Source: Thermus hydrothermalis (GTDB lineage: Bacteria > Deinococcota > Deinococci > Deinococcales > Thermaceae). Taken from it: DNA of 64,000 nucleotides. The notes under the pieces are model-generated. The model saw nothing but the letters and a program-made list of their open reading frames with translations, was not told where the DNA came from and did no database searches. The stretch is from assembly GCF_022760925.1 (NCBI RefSeq), contig NZ_JAKTNT010000005.1:62001-126000 (forward strand), given 5' to 3'. The position numbers and the translations under genes are program-made. Shown here piece after piece: positions 18,743 through 27,398 of the stretch; positions within the stretch are counted from its first letter, which is position 1; each line of letters begins with the position of its first letter.

Positions 18743-19834
18743 CTACGTGAACTCCCGGGCGAGCTCTTTGAGCCTTTCGGCGATCCCCGTGTACTCCAAT
18801 TCCTCCATGGGAAGCATGGCGGGGCCGTAGAAGCCCTGGCGGCGCATCTCCTGGGCCTTCTCCACCACCCTGGCCCGCACCGCATCCCACACGGGGTCAG
18901 CGAAGAGGTCCACGGGCTCGGAAAGCCGCCCCTCCCTTAGGGAAAAGGCGAGGCCACAGACCATGGGCACGCAGAAGAAGGTGGAGGCCGGGGTGTTGGC
19001 CTTTACGGGCATGAGGGGCAGGTGGTGGCTCCCCCGGGTGTCCCCGGCCACGAAGGGGGCGAGGGCGAAGGGGGGGCCGAGCTCCTCCGTGGCGGGGAAG
19101 ATCTTCTGGGTGCGGATGAGGGCCACGGGGTCGTCCTTGCCCACGTAGCGGCCGGCGATGTTCCTAAGCCGCGTGGTGCTCACCACGGCGGCGACCTCCC
19201 CGTACCTCCGGGACCAGATGGACTCTATGGCGAAGCGGTGGGAGTCGCGCAGGAGGGTGGCGATATCGTAAAGGCGCTCGGGGGCGTCCAGGGTGATGTA
19301 GCTGTCCCGCTCCGTCTGGGCCAGGTCCATGATGCGGAAGCGGAAGCCCGGCCGCAACTCCGGGGACAAGAGGAGGCCCGAGGAGTACATGGGGTCGGCG
19401 AAGGCCAGGTAAAGGGGCAGGTTGAAGGCCCCGGGCTCGGTCTTGTCCGCCGCCAGGACCACGAAAGGCTCGGAGGGGCGCTCCTTAAACCGCATCTCCG
19501 CCACCTGGGGGCCAAGGCCGTGGAGGTTGCCGGTGAAGGCGTCCTTCAGGAGGTCCTGCCCCGCCCCATAAAGCCCCTCTTCCTTGGCCACCTGGGTTCC
19601 CTCCTGGAAAGCCTTCCAGGCCAGACCGTGCACCTCGGGGTGGCGGGGGCCGTGGGTGTGGCTTAAGAGGAGGACGATATCGTCCCCAATGTGGAAGACG
19701 TAGGCGTCCAAAAGGAGCCGGCCCACCGCCTCCTGCACCACTTCCTTCACCCGGGAAAGGACCCTTGGGCTCGGCAGGGTATGCCCGCCCACGGAGCCGA
19801 TATCCGCTTTAAGCACGGAAAGCGTGACCTCCAT
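18743..19834 (-). CDS. fbp: Archaeal-type fructose-1,6-bisphosphate aldolase/phosphatase
   Basis: A 363-residue bifunctional gluconeogenic enzyme that condenses triose phosphates and then dephosphorylates the product to fructose 6-phosphate. Diagnostic parts are the N-terminal metal and substrate motif LKADIGSVGGHTLPS, HIGDDIVLLLSHTHG, and AADKTEPGAFN with ADPMYSSGL, the region of the Schiff-base Lys and its partner Tyr. The start at 19834 follows aaaggagggaggt; an ATG 30 bases upstream is less well placed. The gene leads a two-gene operon with eda. Confidence 0.93.
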   Translation of the reverse strand: MEVTLSVLKADIGSVGGHTLPSPRVLSRVKEVVQEAVGRLLLDAYVFHIGDDIVLLLSHTHGPRHPEVHGLAWKAFQEGTQVAKEEGLYGAGQDLLKDAFTGNLHGLGPQVAEMRFKERPSEPFVVLAADKTEPGAFNLPLYLAFADPMYSSGLLLSPELRPGFRFRIMDLAQTERDSYITLDAPERLYDIATLLRDSHRFAIESIWSRRYGEVAAVVSTTRLRNIAGRYVGKDDPVALIRTQKIFPATEELGPPFALAPFVAGDTRGSHHLPLMPVKANTPASTFFCVPMVCGLAFSLREGRLSEPVDLFADPVWDAVRARVVEKAQEMRRQGFYGPAMLPMEELEYTGIAERLKELAREFT

Positions 19835-19950
19835 ACCTCCCTCCTTTCTCTTCCATATTTCCACATAGAGAACGGGAAAAGCAAGGGTGGATGGCCCGGG
19901 TTTCGCTTTGGGCGTGGAAGCGCGGAAAATGCCCCAGAGGGTCCCCGTGG

Positions 19951-19956
19951 TACAAT
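19951..19956 (+). promoter_or_regulatory. -10 element of the HxlR regulator gene (leaderless)
   Basis: TACAAT lies six bases before the ATG at 19963, the same geometry as iclR, nadC and polX. No clear -35 is seen, and there is no Shine-Dalgarno, so the transcript is predicted to be leaderless. Confidence 0.55.
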
Positions 19957-19962
19957 AGGCCC

Positions 19963-20289
19963 ATGGCCGAGCACGAGGCGGCCTACTGCCCGGTTTACGC
20001 GGCCCTCAACCTCCTCCAGGAGAAGTGGACCCTGCACATCATCCGGGCTCTCCTGGAGGGCCCTAAGGGCTTCAACGAGCTCTCCCGGGCCATCGGGGGC
20101 GTGAACCCCGCTACCCTTTCCCAGCGCCTCGAGCACCTGGTGAGCCTAGGCCTCGTGGAGAAACGGGTGGAGTCCCACATGCCCCCCAGGACCCGGTACA
20201 GCCTCACGGAGGCGGGCCGGGAGCTGGAGGCGGTCATCGCCGCCATTGACCGCTGGGCCCGCAAGAACCTGAAGGCCCCCGTGGCCTAG
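19963..20289 (+). CDS. HxlR-family winged-helix regulator
   Basis: A 108-residue MarR-like regulator of the HxlR family. The start MAEHEAAYCPVYAALN is followed by the DNA-binding core (KGFNELSRAIGGVNPATLSQ) and the wing MPPRTRYSLTEAGREL. Cys 9, just before the core, is the position that senses disulfide or aldehyde stress in HypR-type family members. The ATG at 19963 is fixed by the -10 six bases upstream. The stop overlaps that of convergent bacterioferritin in a CTAG. Confidence 0.85.
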   Translation: MAEHEAAYCPVYAALNLLQEKWTLHIIRALLEGPKGFNELSRAIGGVNPATLSQRLEHLVSLGLVEKRVESHMPPRTRYSLTEAGRELEAVIAAIDRWARKNLKAPVA

Positions 20290-20762
20290 TCCGCCTCCCC
20301 CGCCAGGTACTGCAGGTAGTTGGCGAGGCCCATCTGCTCCTTCAACTCCCGCTGCGCCTCCAGCCAGTCCACGTGGGCTTCCTCGTCCTTGAGGATCTCC
20401 GCCACCATGTCCCGGGTGCCGTTGTCCCCTAAGGACTGGGCCAGGTTCATGGTTTCGTTGTAGCCCTTGACCGCCATCAGTTCCCCTTCGTAATCCCGGA
20501 AGAGGATCTCCTCCACGTTCTTGCCGATGCGGATCTCCCCGATGCGGCTTACCTCGGGGAAGCCTTCCAGGAAGAGGATGCGCTCAATGTGCTTTTCCGC
20601 ATGGCGCATCTCCGTGATGGCGTGGGCCTTGAGGTGGCGGGCGAGGGCTTTGAAGCCCCAGTTCTCCGCCATCTCCGCATGGACCATGTACTGCAAGATG
20701 GCGGCGAGCTCCTCGGAAAGCCTTTCCTGCAGGCTTTGGATGACCTCGGGGTGGCCTTTCAT
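20286..20762 (-). CDS. bfr: Bacterioferritin
   Basis: A 158-residue iron-storage protein, the usual bacterioferritin length. Ferroxidase ligands are visible in EELAAILQYMVHAEMAENWG and ITEMRHAEKHIERILFLEG; the Met in EMRH matches the haem-ligand Met52 of the family. It assembles as a 24-mer cage that oxidises and stores Fe(II). The start 20762 is preceded by GGAGG. A longer frame upstream is antisense to nadB and is rejected. Confidence 0.92.
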   Translation of the reverse strand: MKGHPEVIQSLQERLSEELAAILQYMVHAEMAENWGFKALARHLKAHAITEMRHAEKHIERILFLEGFPEVSRIGEIRIGKNVEEILFRDYEGELMAVKGYNETMNLAQSLGDNGTRDMVAEILKDEEAHVDWLEAQRELKEQMGLANYLQYLAGEAD

Positions 20763-20778
20763 AGGAACCTCCGCCCCC

Positions 20779-20784
20779 ATTCTA
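20779..20784 (-). promoter_or_regulatory. -10 element of bfr
   Basis: On the minus strand TAGAAT lies 16 bases before the bfr ATG and overlaps the nadB stop codon. The short leader contains the GGAGG ribosome site. It suggests that bfr is transcribed separately from the nad genes. Confidence 0.45.
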
Positions 20785-22266
20785 ACCCACGGGCACCCGG
20801 CGTACCGCCCCGCCTTGGGCCTCGAGGTGGTAAGGCGCTTCCGCCTCCTGGGGAAAGTCCTCCCGGAAGTGGGCCCCGCGGCTTTCCTCCCGGAGGAGGG
20901 CCATGCGGAGGAGGCATTTCCCAAGTAGGGCGAGGTTCCCCGCCTCCAGGGAAGGCCGGGTGGCCTCCCTGGGGGGTACTTGCCGCAGGGGTAAGGCCTC
21001 GGCAAAGGCCAGGGCCTCCCGCAGGCCCTCCCCGGAGCGCACCACCCCCGCCTTCCCCATCTGGGCCCTTAGGGCGGGGAGGTAGGCGGGGTCCAGGGTC
21101 CAGGCGGGAAGGGCCTCGGCCCCGTGCGGAAAGGCCAGGTCCTCCAGGGCGGCAAGGGCTGCCCGCTCCCCCATGACCAGGCCCTCCAGAAGGCTATTGG
21201 AGGCCAAGCGGTTCGCCCCGTGGAACCCCGTGGAGGCCACCTCCCCGGCGGCGTAAAGCCCGGGGATGCCGGTGTGGCCAAAGAGGTCCGTCTTCACCCC
21301 GCCCATGGCGTAGTGGGCCGCCGGGGCCACAGGGAGGGGCTCCCTCAGGGGGTCAAACCCCAGGGCGCGGGCCTGGGCCACCACCGTGGGGAAGCGGGCT
21401 TCCAGGCGGGGGATGGGCCTGAGGTCCAGGAAGACCCCTCCCGTGGCCTCCCGTTCCCGGTGGACCGCCCGGGCCACCACGTCCCGGGGCGCGAGCTCCC
21501 GGAGGGGGTCGTACCGCTCCATGAAGCGCTCCCCGCAGGCGTTCAGGAGGAGGGCCCCTTCCCCCCGGCAGGCCTCGGAAACCAGGGCCCCGTTGGGGAG
21601 GGCGGTGGGGTGGAACTGGACGAACTCCAGGTCCCTGAGGACCGCCCCCGCCCAGAAGGCCAAGGCCATCCCGTCCCCCGTGGCCCCTTCCGGGTTGGTG
21701 GTCACGGGGAAAAGCCGCCCCAGTCCCCCGGTGGCGAGGAGGACGGCCCCGGCCCGGATTTCCAGGGGGCCTTCCGGGGAAAGGGCCCAAACGCCCGCCA
21801 CCCGGCCCTGGGCGAGGAGGAGGCTTGCCGCCATGTAGCCCTGGAGGACGGGGCTTTTAAGCCGGGCGAGGAGCCCCTGGAGGAGGAGGAGGCCGCTTTG
21901 GTCCCCCCCCAGGTGGCGCACCCGGGGCCGGGAGTGCCCCCCTTCCCGGGTGGGCTGGGGGTGGAAGGGAAGCCCCAGGGCCTGAAGCCGCGCCAGGTGG
22001 CGGGGGGCTTCCTCCAGAAGGCTCCGGGCCACCCGTTCCTCCACCAGGCCCCGCCCGGCCCGCAGGGTGTCCTGGAGGTGGGCCTCCAGGTCCTCCTCGT
22101 CCAAGGGGAAGGCGATCCCTCCCTGGGCCCAAGGGGTGGAGCCCGAGGGCAGGGGGTCCTTGCTCAGGAGGAGGACCTTGGCGCCCCGAGCCTCCGCGGC
22201 CAAGGCGGCGTACACCCCCGCCACCCCGGCCCCGAGAACAAGGAGGTCCGCCGAGAGGCGCTCCAT
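20782..22266 (-). CDS. nadB: L-aspartate oxidase NadB
   Basis: A 494-residue flavoenzyme that oxidises L-aspartate to iminoaspartate, the first step of quinolinate synthesis. The FAD fold is ADLLVLGAGVAGVYAALAAE; active-site stretches are GSTPWAQGGIA, EFVQFHPTAL and GGVKTDLFGHTGIPGLYAAGE, as in the succinate dehydrogenase/fumarate reductase flavoprotein family. The start ATG at 22266 overlaps the nadA stop (ATGA). An upstream extension of the frame is antisense to nothing real and lies within nadA, so it is rejected. Confidence 0.93.
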   Translation of the reverse strand: MERLSADLLVLGAGVAGVYAALAAEARGAKVLLLSKDPLPSGSTPWAQGGIAFPLDEEDLEAHLQDTLRAGRGLVEERVARSLLEEAPRHLARLQALGLPFHPQPTREGGHSRPRVRHLGGDQSGLLLLQGLLARLKSPVLQGYMAASLLLAQGRVAGVWALSPEGPLEIRAGAVLLATGGLGRLFPVTTNPEGATGDGMALAFWAGAVLRDLEFVQFHPTALPNGALVSEACRGEGALLLNACGERFMERYDPLRELAPRDVVARAVHREREATGGVFLDLRPIPRLEARFPTVVAQARALGFDPLREPLPVAPAAHYAMGGVKTDLFGHTGIPGLYAAGEVASTGFHGANRLASNSLLEGLVMGERAALAALEDLAFPHGAEALPAWTLDPAYLPALRAQMGKAGVVRSGEGLREALAFAEALPLRQVPPREATRPSLEAGNLALLGKCLLRMALLREESRGAHFREDFPQEAEAPYHLEAQGGAVRRVPVG

Positions 22267-23189
22267 CACCCCACGGCCACCATGGCCTCCAGGGCCCGCC
22301 GGGCCTTCCTGGCCACCTCCTCGGGCACCCGCACCACGTGGCGCATCTCCTTCAGGGAGAGGTAGACCTTTTCCAGGGTAATCCGCTTCATGTACTCGCA
22401 GATGGCGTCCGGCTTCACCGGAAAGAAGGCCTTGCCCGGGGCCTCCTTCTCCAGGCGGTGGAGGATGCCCACCTCCGTGGCCACCACGAAGGTTCTGCCC
22501 TCGGAGGCCTTGGCGTAGCGCACCATGCCCTCCGTGGAGAGCATCTTGGCGTCGGGCTTGAGGTAGAGGCAGCCCGTGCCGCACCCGCACTCGGGGTGGA
22601 TCAGAAACTCCGCCCCGGGATGGGCCTCCAAGAGGGCTTTCAGGTGCTCCTCGCGGATGCCGGCGTGCACGTGGCACTCCCCGGGGAAGAGGTCTAGCTT
22701 CCGCCCGGTCATGCGGGCCACGTAGGCCCCTAGGAACATGTCCGGGACGAAGTAGATGGGCCGGTCCTGGGGCAAGCGGGAGACCACCTCGAGGGCGTTG
22801 GCGCTGGTGACGCACACGTCGGCTAGGGCCTTCACCTCGGCCTTGGTGTTCACGTAGGCCACCACGATGCCGTCCGGGTGCTTCGCCTTCCAGGCGAGGA
22901 CGTCCTCCGGGCGGATGCTGTCCGCCAGGGAGCAGCCGGCCTCGAGGTCCGGCAGGAGCACGGTCTTCCCCGGGTTCAGGATGGCGGCGGTTTCCGCCAT
23001 GAAGTGGACCCCGCAGAAGACGATCACCTTCGCCTTTGTGCGTTGGGCCTCCCGGGCCAGGCCCAAGGAGTCCCCCACAAAGTCCGCCACCTCCTGCACC
23101 TCGGGGCGTTGGTAGGAGTGGGCGAGGATCACCGCCTCGCGCTCGGCTTTGAGCTTCTGGATCTCCTGGATGAGGACTTCTTTTTCCAT
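22266..23189 (-). CDS. nadA: Quinolinate synthase NadA
   Basis: A 307-residue [4Fe-4S] enzyme that condenses iminoaspartate with dihydroxyacetone phosphate. The three conserved cluster regions are IVFCGVHFMAETA, HPECGCGTGCLYLKP and a C-terminal cysteine in KPDAICEYMKRI; the opening LAHSYQRPEVQEVADFVGDS is typical. It overlaps nadB by 4 bp and follows nadC after 53 bp. The spacer has a GC-rich hairpin (23204-23218) without a T-run in the direction of transcription. Confidence 0.94.
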   Translation of the reverse strand: MEKEVLIQEIQKLKAEREAVILAHSYQRPEVQEVADFVGDSLGLAREAQRTKAKVIVFCGVHFMAETAAILNPGKTVLLPDLEAGCSLADSIRPEDVLAWKAKHPDGIVVAYVNTKAEVKALADVCVTSANALEVVSRLPQDRPIYFVPDMFLGAYVARMTGRKLDLFPGECHVHAGIREEHLKALLEAHPGAEFLIHPECGCGTGCLYLKPDAKMLSTEGMVRYAKASEGRTFVVATEVGILHRLEKEAPGKAFFPVKPDAICEYMKRITLEKVYLSLKEMRHVVRVPEEVARKARRALEAMVAVG

Positions 23190-23242
23190 GGTCCTTCGGG
23201 CGCGGGGGCGTGGCCCCCTTCTTTGGCCCTATGGTAGCCCAT

Positions 23243-24085
23243 CTACGGCCGCACCACGAGGAGGGAGAGGTCCAAGGCCTTGGCCGAGTGGGTGAGGGCC
23301 CCCACGCTCACGTAGTCCACCCCCGCCTCCGCCGCCATGCGGGCCCGCTCCAGGGTCATGTTGCCGCTCGCCTCCAGGGGTACCCGGCCCGCCACCCGGC
23401 GCACCGCCTCGCGGATCGCCTCCGGGGAAAAGTTGTCCAGGAGGATGAGGTCGGCCCCTGCGGCCAAGGCCTCCTCCAGTTCCTCCAGGCTTGTCACCTC
23501 CACCTCCACCTTGAGGTAGTGGGGCGCCCCCTCCTTGGCCCGCCGCACCGCTTCCCGCACGCCACCTGCGGCCCGGATGTGGTTCTCCTTGAGGAGGATG
23601 CCGTCAAATAGGCCAAAGCGGTGGTTCCGCCCCCCGCCCACCCGCACGGCGTACTTTTCCAGGTCCCGGAGGCCCGGGGTGGTCTTGCGCGTGTCCAGGA
23701 CCTGGGCCTTGGTGCCCCGCAGGGCCTCCACGTAGGCCCGGGTGAGGGTGGCGATCCCGGAAAGCCGCTGCAGGAGGTTGAGGGCCAGGCGCTCCCCCGC
23801 CAAAATCCCCCGCAAGGGGCCCTCGAGGCGGGCCACCTCTGCCCCAGGCACCACGGGGCTTCCCTCCGCCACCTTAGCCGTAAAGCGCACCCCGGGGTCT
23901 GCCAGGTGGAAGACCCGCCCCGCCACGGGCAGGCCGGCGATGACCCCTTCCGCCTTGCTCACGATGACCGCCTCCCCCCAAAGGCGTTCCTCCACCACCA
24001 GGGCGCTCGTGAGGTCCCCCTGCCCTAGGTCCTCGGCGAGCCATGCCGAAAGGCGCGCGTCCAAATCCCGGCCCAAGAGCCACAC
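23243..24085 (-). CDS. nadC: Nicotinate-nucleotide pyrophosphorylase NadC
   Basis: A 280-residue quinolinate phosphoribosyltransferase that makes nicotinate mononucleotide. Motifs are [46 protein letters not shown] and [20 protein letters not shown]. The GTG start at 24085 is supported by TACAAT six bases upstream (leaderless). A much longer upstream frame is only the antisense of the YyaL gene. It is first of the nadC-nadA-nadB set. Confidence 0.92.
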   Translation of the reverse strand: MWLLGRDLDARLSAWLAEDLGQGDLTSALVVEERLWGEAVIVSKAEGVIAGLPVAGRVFHLADPGVRFTAKVAEGSPVVPGAEVARLEGPLRGILAGERLALNLLQRLSGIATLTRAYVEALRGTKAQVLDTRKTTPGLRDLEKYAVRVGGGRNHRFGLFDGILLKENHIRAAGGVREAVRRAKEGAPHYLKVEVEVTSLEELEEALAAGADLILLDNFSPEAIREAVRRVAGRVPLEASGNMTLERARMAAEAGVDYVSVGALTHSAKALDLSLLVVRP

Positions 24086-24091
24086 GCCCCC

Positions 24092-24097
24092 ATTGTA
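24092..24097 (-). promoter_or_regulatory. -10 element of nadC (leaderless GTG start)
   Basis: On the minus strand TACAAT is followed by six bases (GGGGGC) and then the GTG of nadC. No -35 hexamer is obvious. The spacing predicts initiation at the start codon itself. Confidence 0.6.
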
Positions 24098-24142
24098 AGA
24101 AAGGCCGGGGACGGCCTCCTTCCGGGAGCTAGGCTTAGGGGG

Positions 24143-26080
24143 ATGGCGAACCGGCTCAAGGATGCCCGAAGCCCCTACCTCCTCGCCCACGCCCAGGACC
24201 CCGTGGACTGGTACCCCTTCGGGGAGGAGGCCTTCCGGAAAGCCCAGGCCGAGGACAAGCCCATCTTCCTCTCCGTGGGCTATGCCGCCTGCCACTGGTG
24301 CCACGTGATGCACCGGGAGTCCTTCCAGGACGAGGAGGTGGCGGCCCTCCTCAACGCCCACTTCGTTCCGGTCAAGGTGGACCGGGAGGAGCGGCCCGAC
24401 GTGGACGCCGCCTACATGCGGGCCCTGGTGAGCCTCACGGGGCAAGGAGGGTGGCCCATGAGCCTCTTCCTCACCCCCGAGGGGAAGCCCTTCTTCGGGG
24501 GGACCTACTACCCCAAGGAGGACCGGATGGGCCTTCCTGGCTTCAAGCGGGTGCTTTCGGCCGTGGCCAGGGCCTGGCGGGAGGAGCGGGAGGGCCTTTT
24601 GCGGGAAGCGGAAAGCCTGGCCCAGGCCCTTTGGCGAAGCCTCACCCCACCCCCGGGCCCCGTGCCGGAAGGGGCGGAGCGGGAGGCCCTCGAGGCCCTC
24701 TCCCAGGCCTTTGACCCGGAATGGGGCGGCTTCCTCCCCGCCCCCAAGTTTCCCCAGGGCACCCTCCTCCTCTACCTCCTGGCCCGGGCCTGGGAGGGGG
24801 AGGAGGAGGCCAAGGCCCTCCTCCCCAAAACCCTCCGGGCCATGGCCCTCGGGGGCCTTTACGACCAGGTGGGCGGGGGGTTCCACCGCTACAGCGTGGA
24901 CCGCTTCTGGCGGGTGCCCCACTTTGAGAAGATGCTTTACGATAACGCCCTCCTGGCCCGGGTCTACCTGGGGGCCTACAAGGTGTTCGGCGACCCCCTT
25001 TTCCTGCGGGTGGCCCGGGAAACCCTGGACTGGCTCCTCGCCATGCAGGGAAAAGAGGGGGGGTTCTACACCGCCCTGGACGCGGAAAGCGAAGGGGAAG
25101 AGGGTCGGTACTACACTTGGACGGAGGCCGAGCTCGCCGAGGCCCTGGGGGAGGACTTTCCCTTGGCCCAGCGCTACTTTGCCCTGGGAGAGGACCTCGG
25201 AGGGCGCTCCGTCCTCACCGCCTGGGGGGAGGAAAAGGTGGCGGAAGAGCTCGGCGAGGCCTTTGGGCCTTGGCGGGAGAGGGTGCGCCAGAAGCTCCTC
25301 AGCGCGCGGAGAAAACGCCTGCCCCCCGCTTTGGACGACAAGGTCCTGGCCGACTGGTCGGCCCTGGCGGTGCGGGCCTTGGCCGAAGGGGGTAGGGTCT
25401 TAGGGGAGCGCCGCTACCTGGAAGCGGCCCGCAAAGGGGCCCATTTCCTCCTCGGCGCCATGCGCCAAGGTCCGCTTCTCCACCACGCCTGGCGGGCTGG
25501 AGCGCTGGGGGAGGAAGCCTTCTTGACGGACCAAAGCTTTACCGCCTTGGCCCTCCTGGAGCTCTACACCGCCACGGGGGAGTGGCCCTACCTGGCCCAG
25601 GCGCAGGCGGTGGCCGAGGCTGCTTGGGAGGCCTTTGTGAAGGGCAAGGCTTCCTCCAAGCTGCCCCTCCCCGCGGAGGAGGTAGAGGAGGCCACCTTGC
25701 CCTCGGGGGAAAGCGCCCTGGCGGAGGCCTTCTTCCGGCTTGGGGCCATCTTTTACGGCGACTACTGGGAGCGGGCGGAAAGCCTCCTAGCGGCGAAGGC
25801 CCACTGGCTCCGCAGGTACCCCCAGGCCTTGCCCGGGGCGCTCTTGGTAAAAGCCCTCTTGGAACGGGGCTCGGAGCTTGCCCTACCCCTACCCTCCCCC
25901 ATGGCCGAGATGGCGAAGGGGGCGTTTCTGCCCCTAACCCAGTTGGTCTTGGGGCCCGCCGGGGCCTTGCCGGCGCTGGAGGGGCGGGAACCGGGAAAGG
26001 CTTACCTTTGCCGGCGGGGTGTGTGCGCGCGGCCGGCAGGGACGTGGGAGGAGCTAGAGCGGAGGTTTGGCGATATGTGA
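24143..26080 (+). CDS. YyaL/DUF255 protein with thioredoxin-like N-terminus
   Basis: A 645-residue protein of the YyaL/SSP411 family. The opening [21 protein letters not shown] and the CxxC in [14 protein letters not shown] are diagnostic of the thioredoxin-like DUF255 domain (about residues 1-170). The remainder is an alpha/alpha barrel like glycan epimerases ([36 protein letters not shown]). The biochemical role is unknown. The gene is divergent from nadC, with 57 bp between the starts. Its stop codon lies inside a CRP-like palindrome upstream of the thiolase gene. Confidence 0.88.
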   Translation: MANRLKDARSPYLLAHAQDPVDWYPFGEEAFRKAQAEDKPIFLSVGYAACHWCHVMHRESFQDEEVAALLNAHFVPVKVDREERPDVDAAYMRALVSLTGQGGWPMSLFLTPEGKPFFGGTYYPKEDRMGLPGFKRVLSAVARAWREEREGLLREAESLAQALWRSLTPPPGPVPEGAEREALEALSQAFDPEWGGFLPAPKFPQGTLLLYLLARAWEGEEEAKALLPKTLRAMALGGLYDQVGGGFHRYSVDRFWRVPHFEKMLYDNALLARVYLGAYKVFGDPLFLRVARETLDWLLAMQGKEGGFYTALDAESEGEEGRYYTWTEAELAEALGEDFPLAQRYFALGEDLGGRSVLTAWGEEKVAEELGEAFGPWRERVRQKLLSARRKRLPPALDDKVLADWSALAVRALAEGGRVLGERRYLEAARKGAHFLLGAMRQGPLLHHAWRAGALGEEAFLTDQSFTALALLELYTATGEWPYLAQAQAVAEAAWEAFVKGKASSKLPLPAEEVEEATLPSGESALAEAFFRLGAIFYGDYWERAESLLAAKAHWLRRYPQALPGALLVKALLERGSELALPLPSPMAEMAKGAFLPLTQLVLGPAGALPALEGREPGKAYLCRRGVCARPAGTWEELERRFGDM

Positions 26081-26091
26081 CACTTTTCACG
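26076..26091 (+). promoter_or_regulatory. CRP-like palindrome upstream of the thiolase promoter
   Basis: TGTGACACTTTTCACG matches the TGTGA-N6-TCACA pattern of CRP/FNR-type sites with one mismatch at the last base. Its centre is about 78 bp upstream of the predicted thiolase transcription start. It overlaps the preceding stop codon. A functional role is not shown by the sequence. Confidence 0.3.
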
Positions 26092-26126
26092 ATTAGCACG
26101 GCTTGTTCCGTTAGTCTCTCCCTCGC

Positions 26127-26155
26127 TTGACCCACAAGCCCCCATCCGCTAAGCT
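26127..26155 (+). promoter_or_regulatory. Promoter of the thiolase gene
   Basis: A -35 TTGACC (26127-26132) and a -10 TAAGCT (26150-26155) are 17 bp apart, so transcription should begin near 26162, inside the operator that follows. The TRAP-TAXI promoter has the same -35 and spacing. Confidence 0.65.
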
Positions 26156-26157
26156 AC

Positions 26158-26173
26158 TACCGACCGTTCGGTA
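26158..26173 (+). promoter_or_regulatory. TetR-type operator before the thiolase gene
   Basis: TACCGACCGTTCGGTA is a palindrome with six-base arms (TACCGA/TCGGTA). It runs directly into the AGGAGG ribosome site of the thiolase gene. It fits, from memory, the reported Thermus PfmR operator TACCGACCGNTNGGTN at every fixed base, and closely resembles the site at 5751-5766. Confidence 0.7.
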
Positions 26174-26184
26174 AGGAGGCCCAC

Positions 26185-27387
26185 ATGCCCGAAGCCTGGA
26201 TCGTGGAAGCGGTGCGAAGCCCCATCGGCAAGCACGGAGGCGCCCTGGCCTCCGTGCGCCCCGACGACCTTTTGGCCCACGTCCTCTCGGCCCTCATGGA
26301 GCGCTCCGGCGTCCCCAAAGAGGCGGTGGAGGACGTCTACGCCGGCTGCGCCAACCAAGCGGGGGAGGACAACCGCAACGTGGCCCGCATGGCCCTCCTT
26401 CTCGCCGGCTTCCCCGTGGAGGTGGCGGGCTGCACGGTGAACCGCCTCTGCGGCTCCGGCCTGGAGGCCGTGGCCCAGGCGGCCCGGGCCATCTGGGCCG
26501 GGGAGGGCCGGGTCTACGTGGGAAGCGGGGTGGAGTCCATGTCCCGCGCCCCCTTCGTGGTGCCCAAAAGCGATAGGCCCTTCCCCACCGGCAACCAGGT
26601 GATGTACGACACCACCCTGGGCTGGCGCCTCGTCAACCCCAGGATGCAGGCCCTCTACGGCACCGAGAGCATGGGGGAGACGGCGGAGAACCTGGCGGAG
26701 ATGTACCAAATCCCCCGGGAGGAGCAGGACCGCTTCGCCTTCCTCTCCCACCAGAAGGCGGTGAGGGCCTGGGACGAGGGGCGCTTCCAAGAGGAGGTGG
26801 TCCCCATCCCCGTGCGGCGGGGGAAGGAGGAAGGGGTGGTGGCGGTGGACGAGGGGCCCCGGCGGGACACCTCCTTGGAGAAGCTCGCAAGCCTCAAGCC
26901 GGTCTTCCGCGAGGGAGGCACGGTGACGGCGGGGAACAGCAGCCCCCTCAATGACGGGGCGGCGGCGGTCCTCCTTGTCTCCGACGACTACGCCAAGGCC
27001 CATGGGCTTAAACCCCTCGCCCGCATCCGGAGCGTGGCCGTGGCGGGGGTGCCCCCCAGGATCATGGGCATCGGCCCCGTGCCCGCCACGCGGAAGGCCC
27101 TGGAGCGGGCGGGGCTTACCCTTGCCGATATCGGCCTCATTGAGCTGAACGAGGCCTTCGCCGCCCAGAGCCTGGCGGTCCTGCGGGAATGGGGCCTGGA
27201 CATGGAGGACCCCAGGCTCAACCCCAACGGGGGGGCCATCGCCCTGGGCCACCCCTTGGGGGCCTCGGGGGCCCGCATCCTCACCACCCTGGTCCACGAG
27301 ATGCGGAGGCGAAGGGTCCAGTTCGGCCTCGCCACCATGTGCATCGGGGTGGGCCAGGGGATCGCCATGGTGGTGGAGGCGGTGTAG
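26185..27387 (+). CDS. Acetyl-CoA acyltransferase (thiolase), PaaJ/PcaF-like
   Basis: A 400-residue degradative thiolase. The nucleophile is Cys 89 ([14 protein letters not shown]), the catalytic His is in [16 protein letters not shown] and the second Cys in [10 protein letters not shown]. The length and motifs fit beta-ketoadipyl-CoA or 3-oxoadipyl-CoA thiolases as well as acetyl-CoA acetyltransferases. The upstream TetR-type operator and the paa operon in the same window make the last steps of phenylacetate degradation a likely role. General fatty-acid oxidation is the alternative. Confidence 0.9.
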   Translation: MPEAWIVEAVRSPIGKHGGALASVRPDDLLAHVLSALMERSGVPKEAVEDVYAGCANQAGEDNRNVARMALLLAGFPVEVAGCTVNRLCGSGLEAVAQAARAIWAGEGRVYVGSGVESMSRAPFVVPKSDRPFPTGNQVMYDTTLGWRLVNPRMQALYGTESMGETAENLAEMYQIPREEQDRFAFLSHQKAVRAWDEGRFQEEVVPIPVRRGKEEGVVAVDEGPRRDTSLEKLASLKPVFREGGTVTAGNSSPLNDGAAAVLLVSDDYAKAHGLKPLARIRSVAVAGVPPRIMGIGPVPATRKALERAGLTLADIGLIELNEAFAAQSLAVLREWGLDMEDPRLNPNGGAIALGHPLGASGARILTTLVHEMRRRRVQFGLATMCIGVGQGIAMVVEAV

Positions 27388-27398
27388 GCTTTCCCGCT

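Noticed and set aside
23204-23218. A GC-rich hairpin (GGGGGC/GCCCCC) between nadC and nadA
   Set aside because: The T-rich tail is on the plus strand, the wrong direction for the minus-strand nad transcript, and no plus-strand gene ends there. It may only be a weak structure.
24086-24922. An N-terminal extension of 279 codons for nadC
   Set aside because: It is antisense to the YyaL/DUF255 gene; the NadC family start and the leaderless -10 fit the GTG at 24085.
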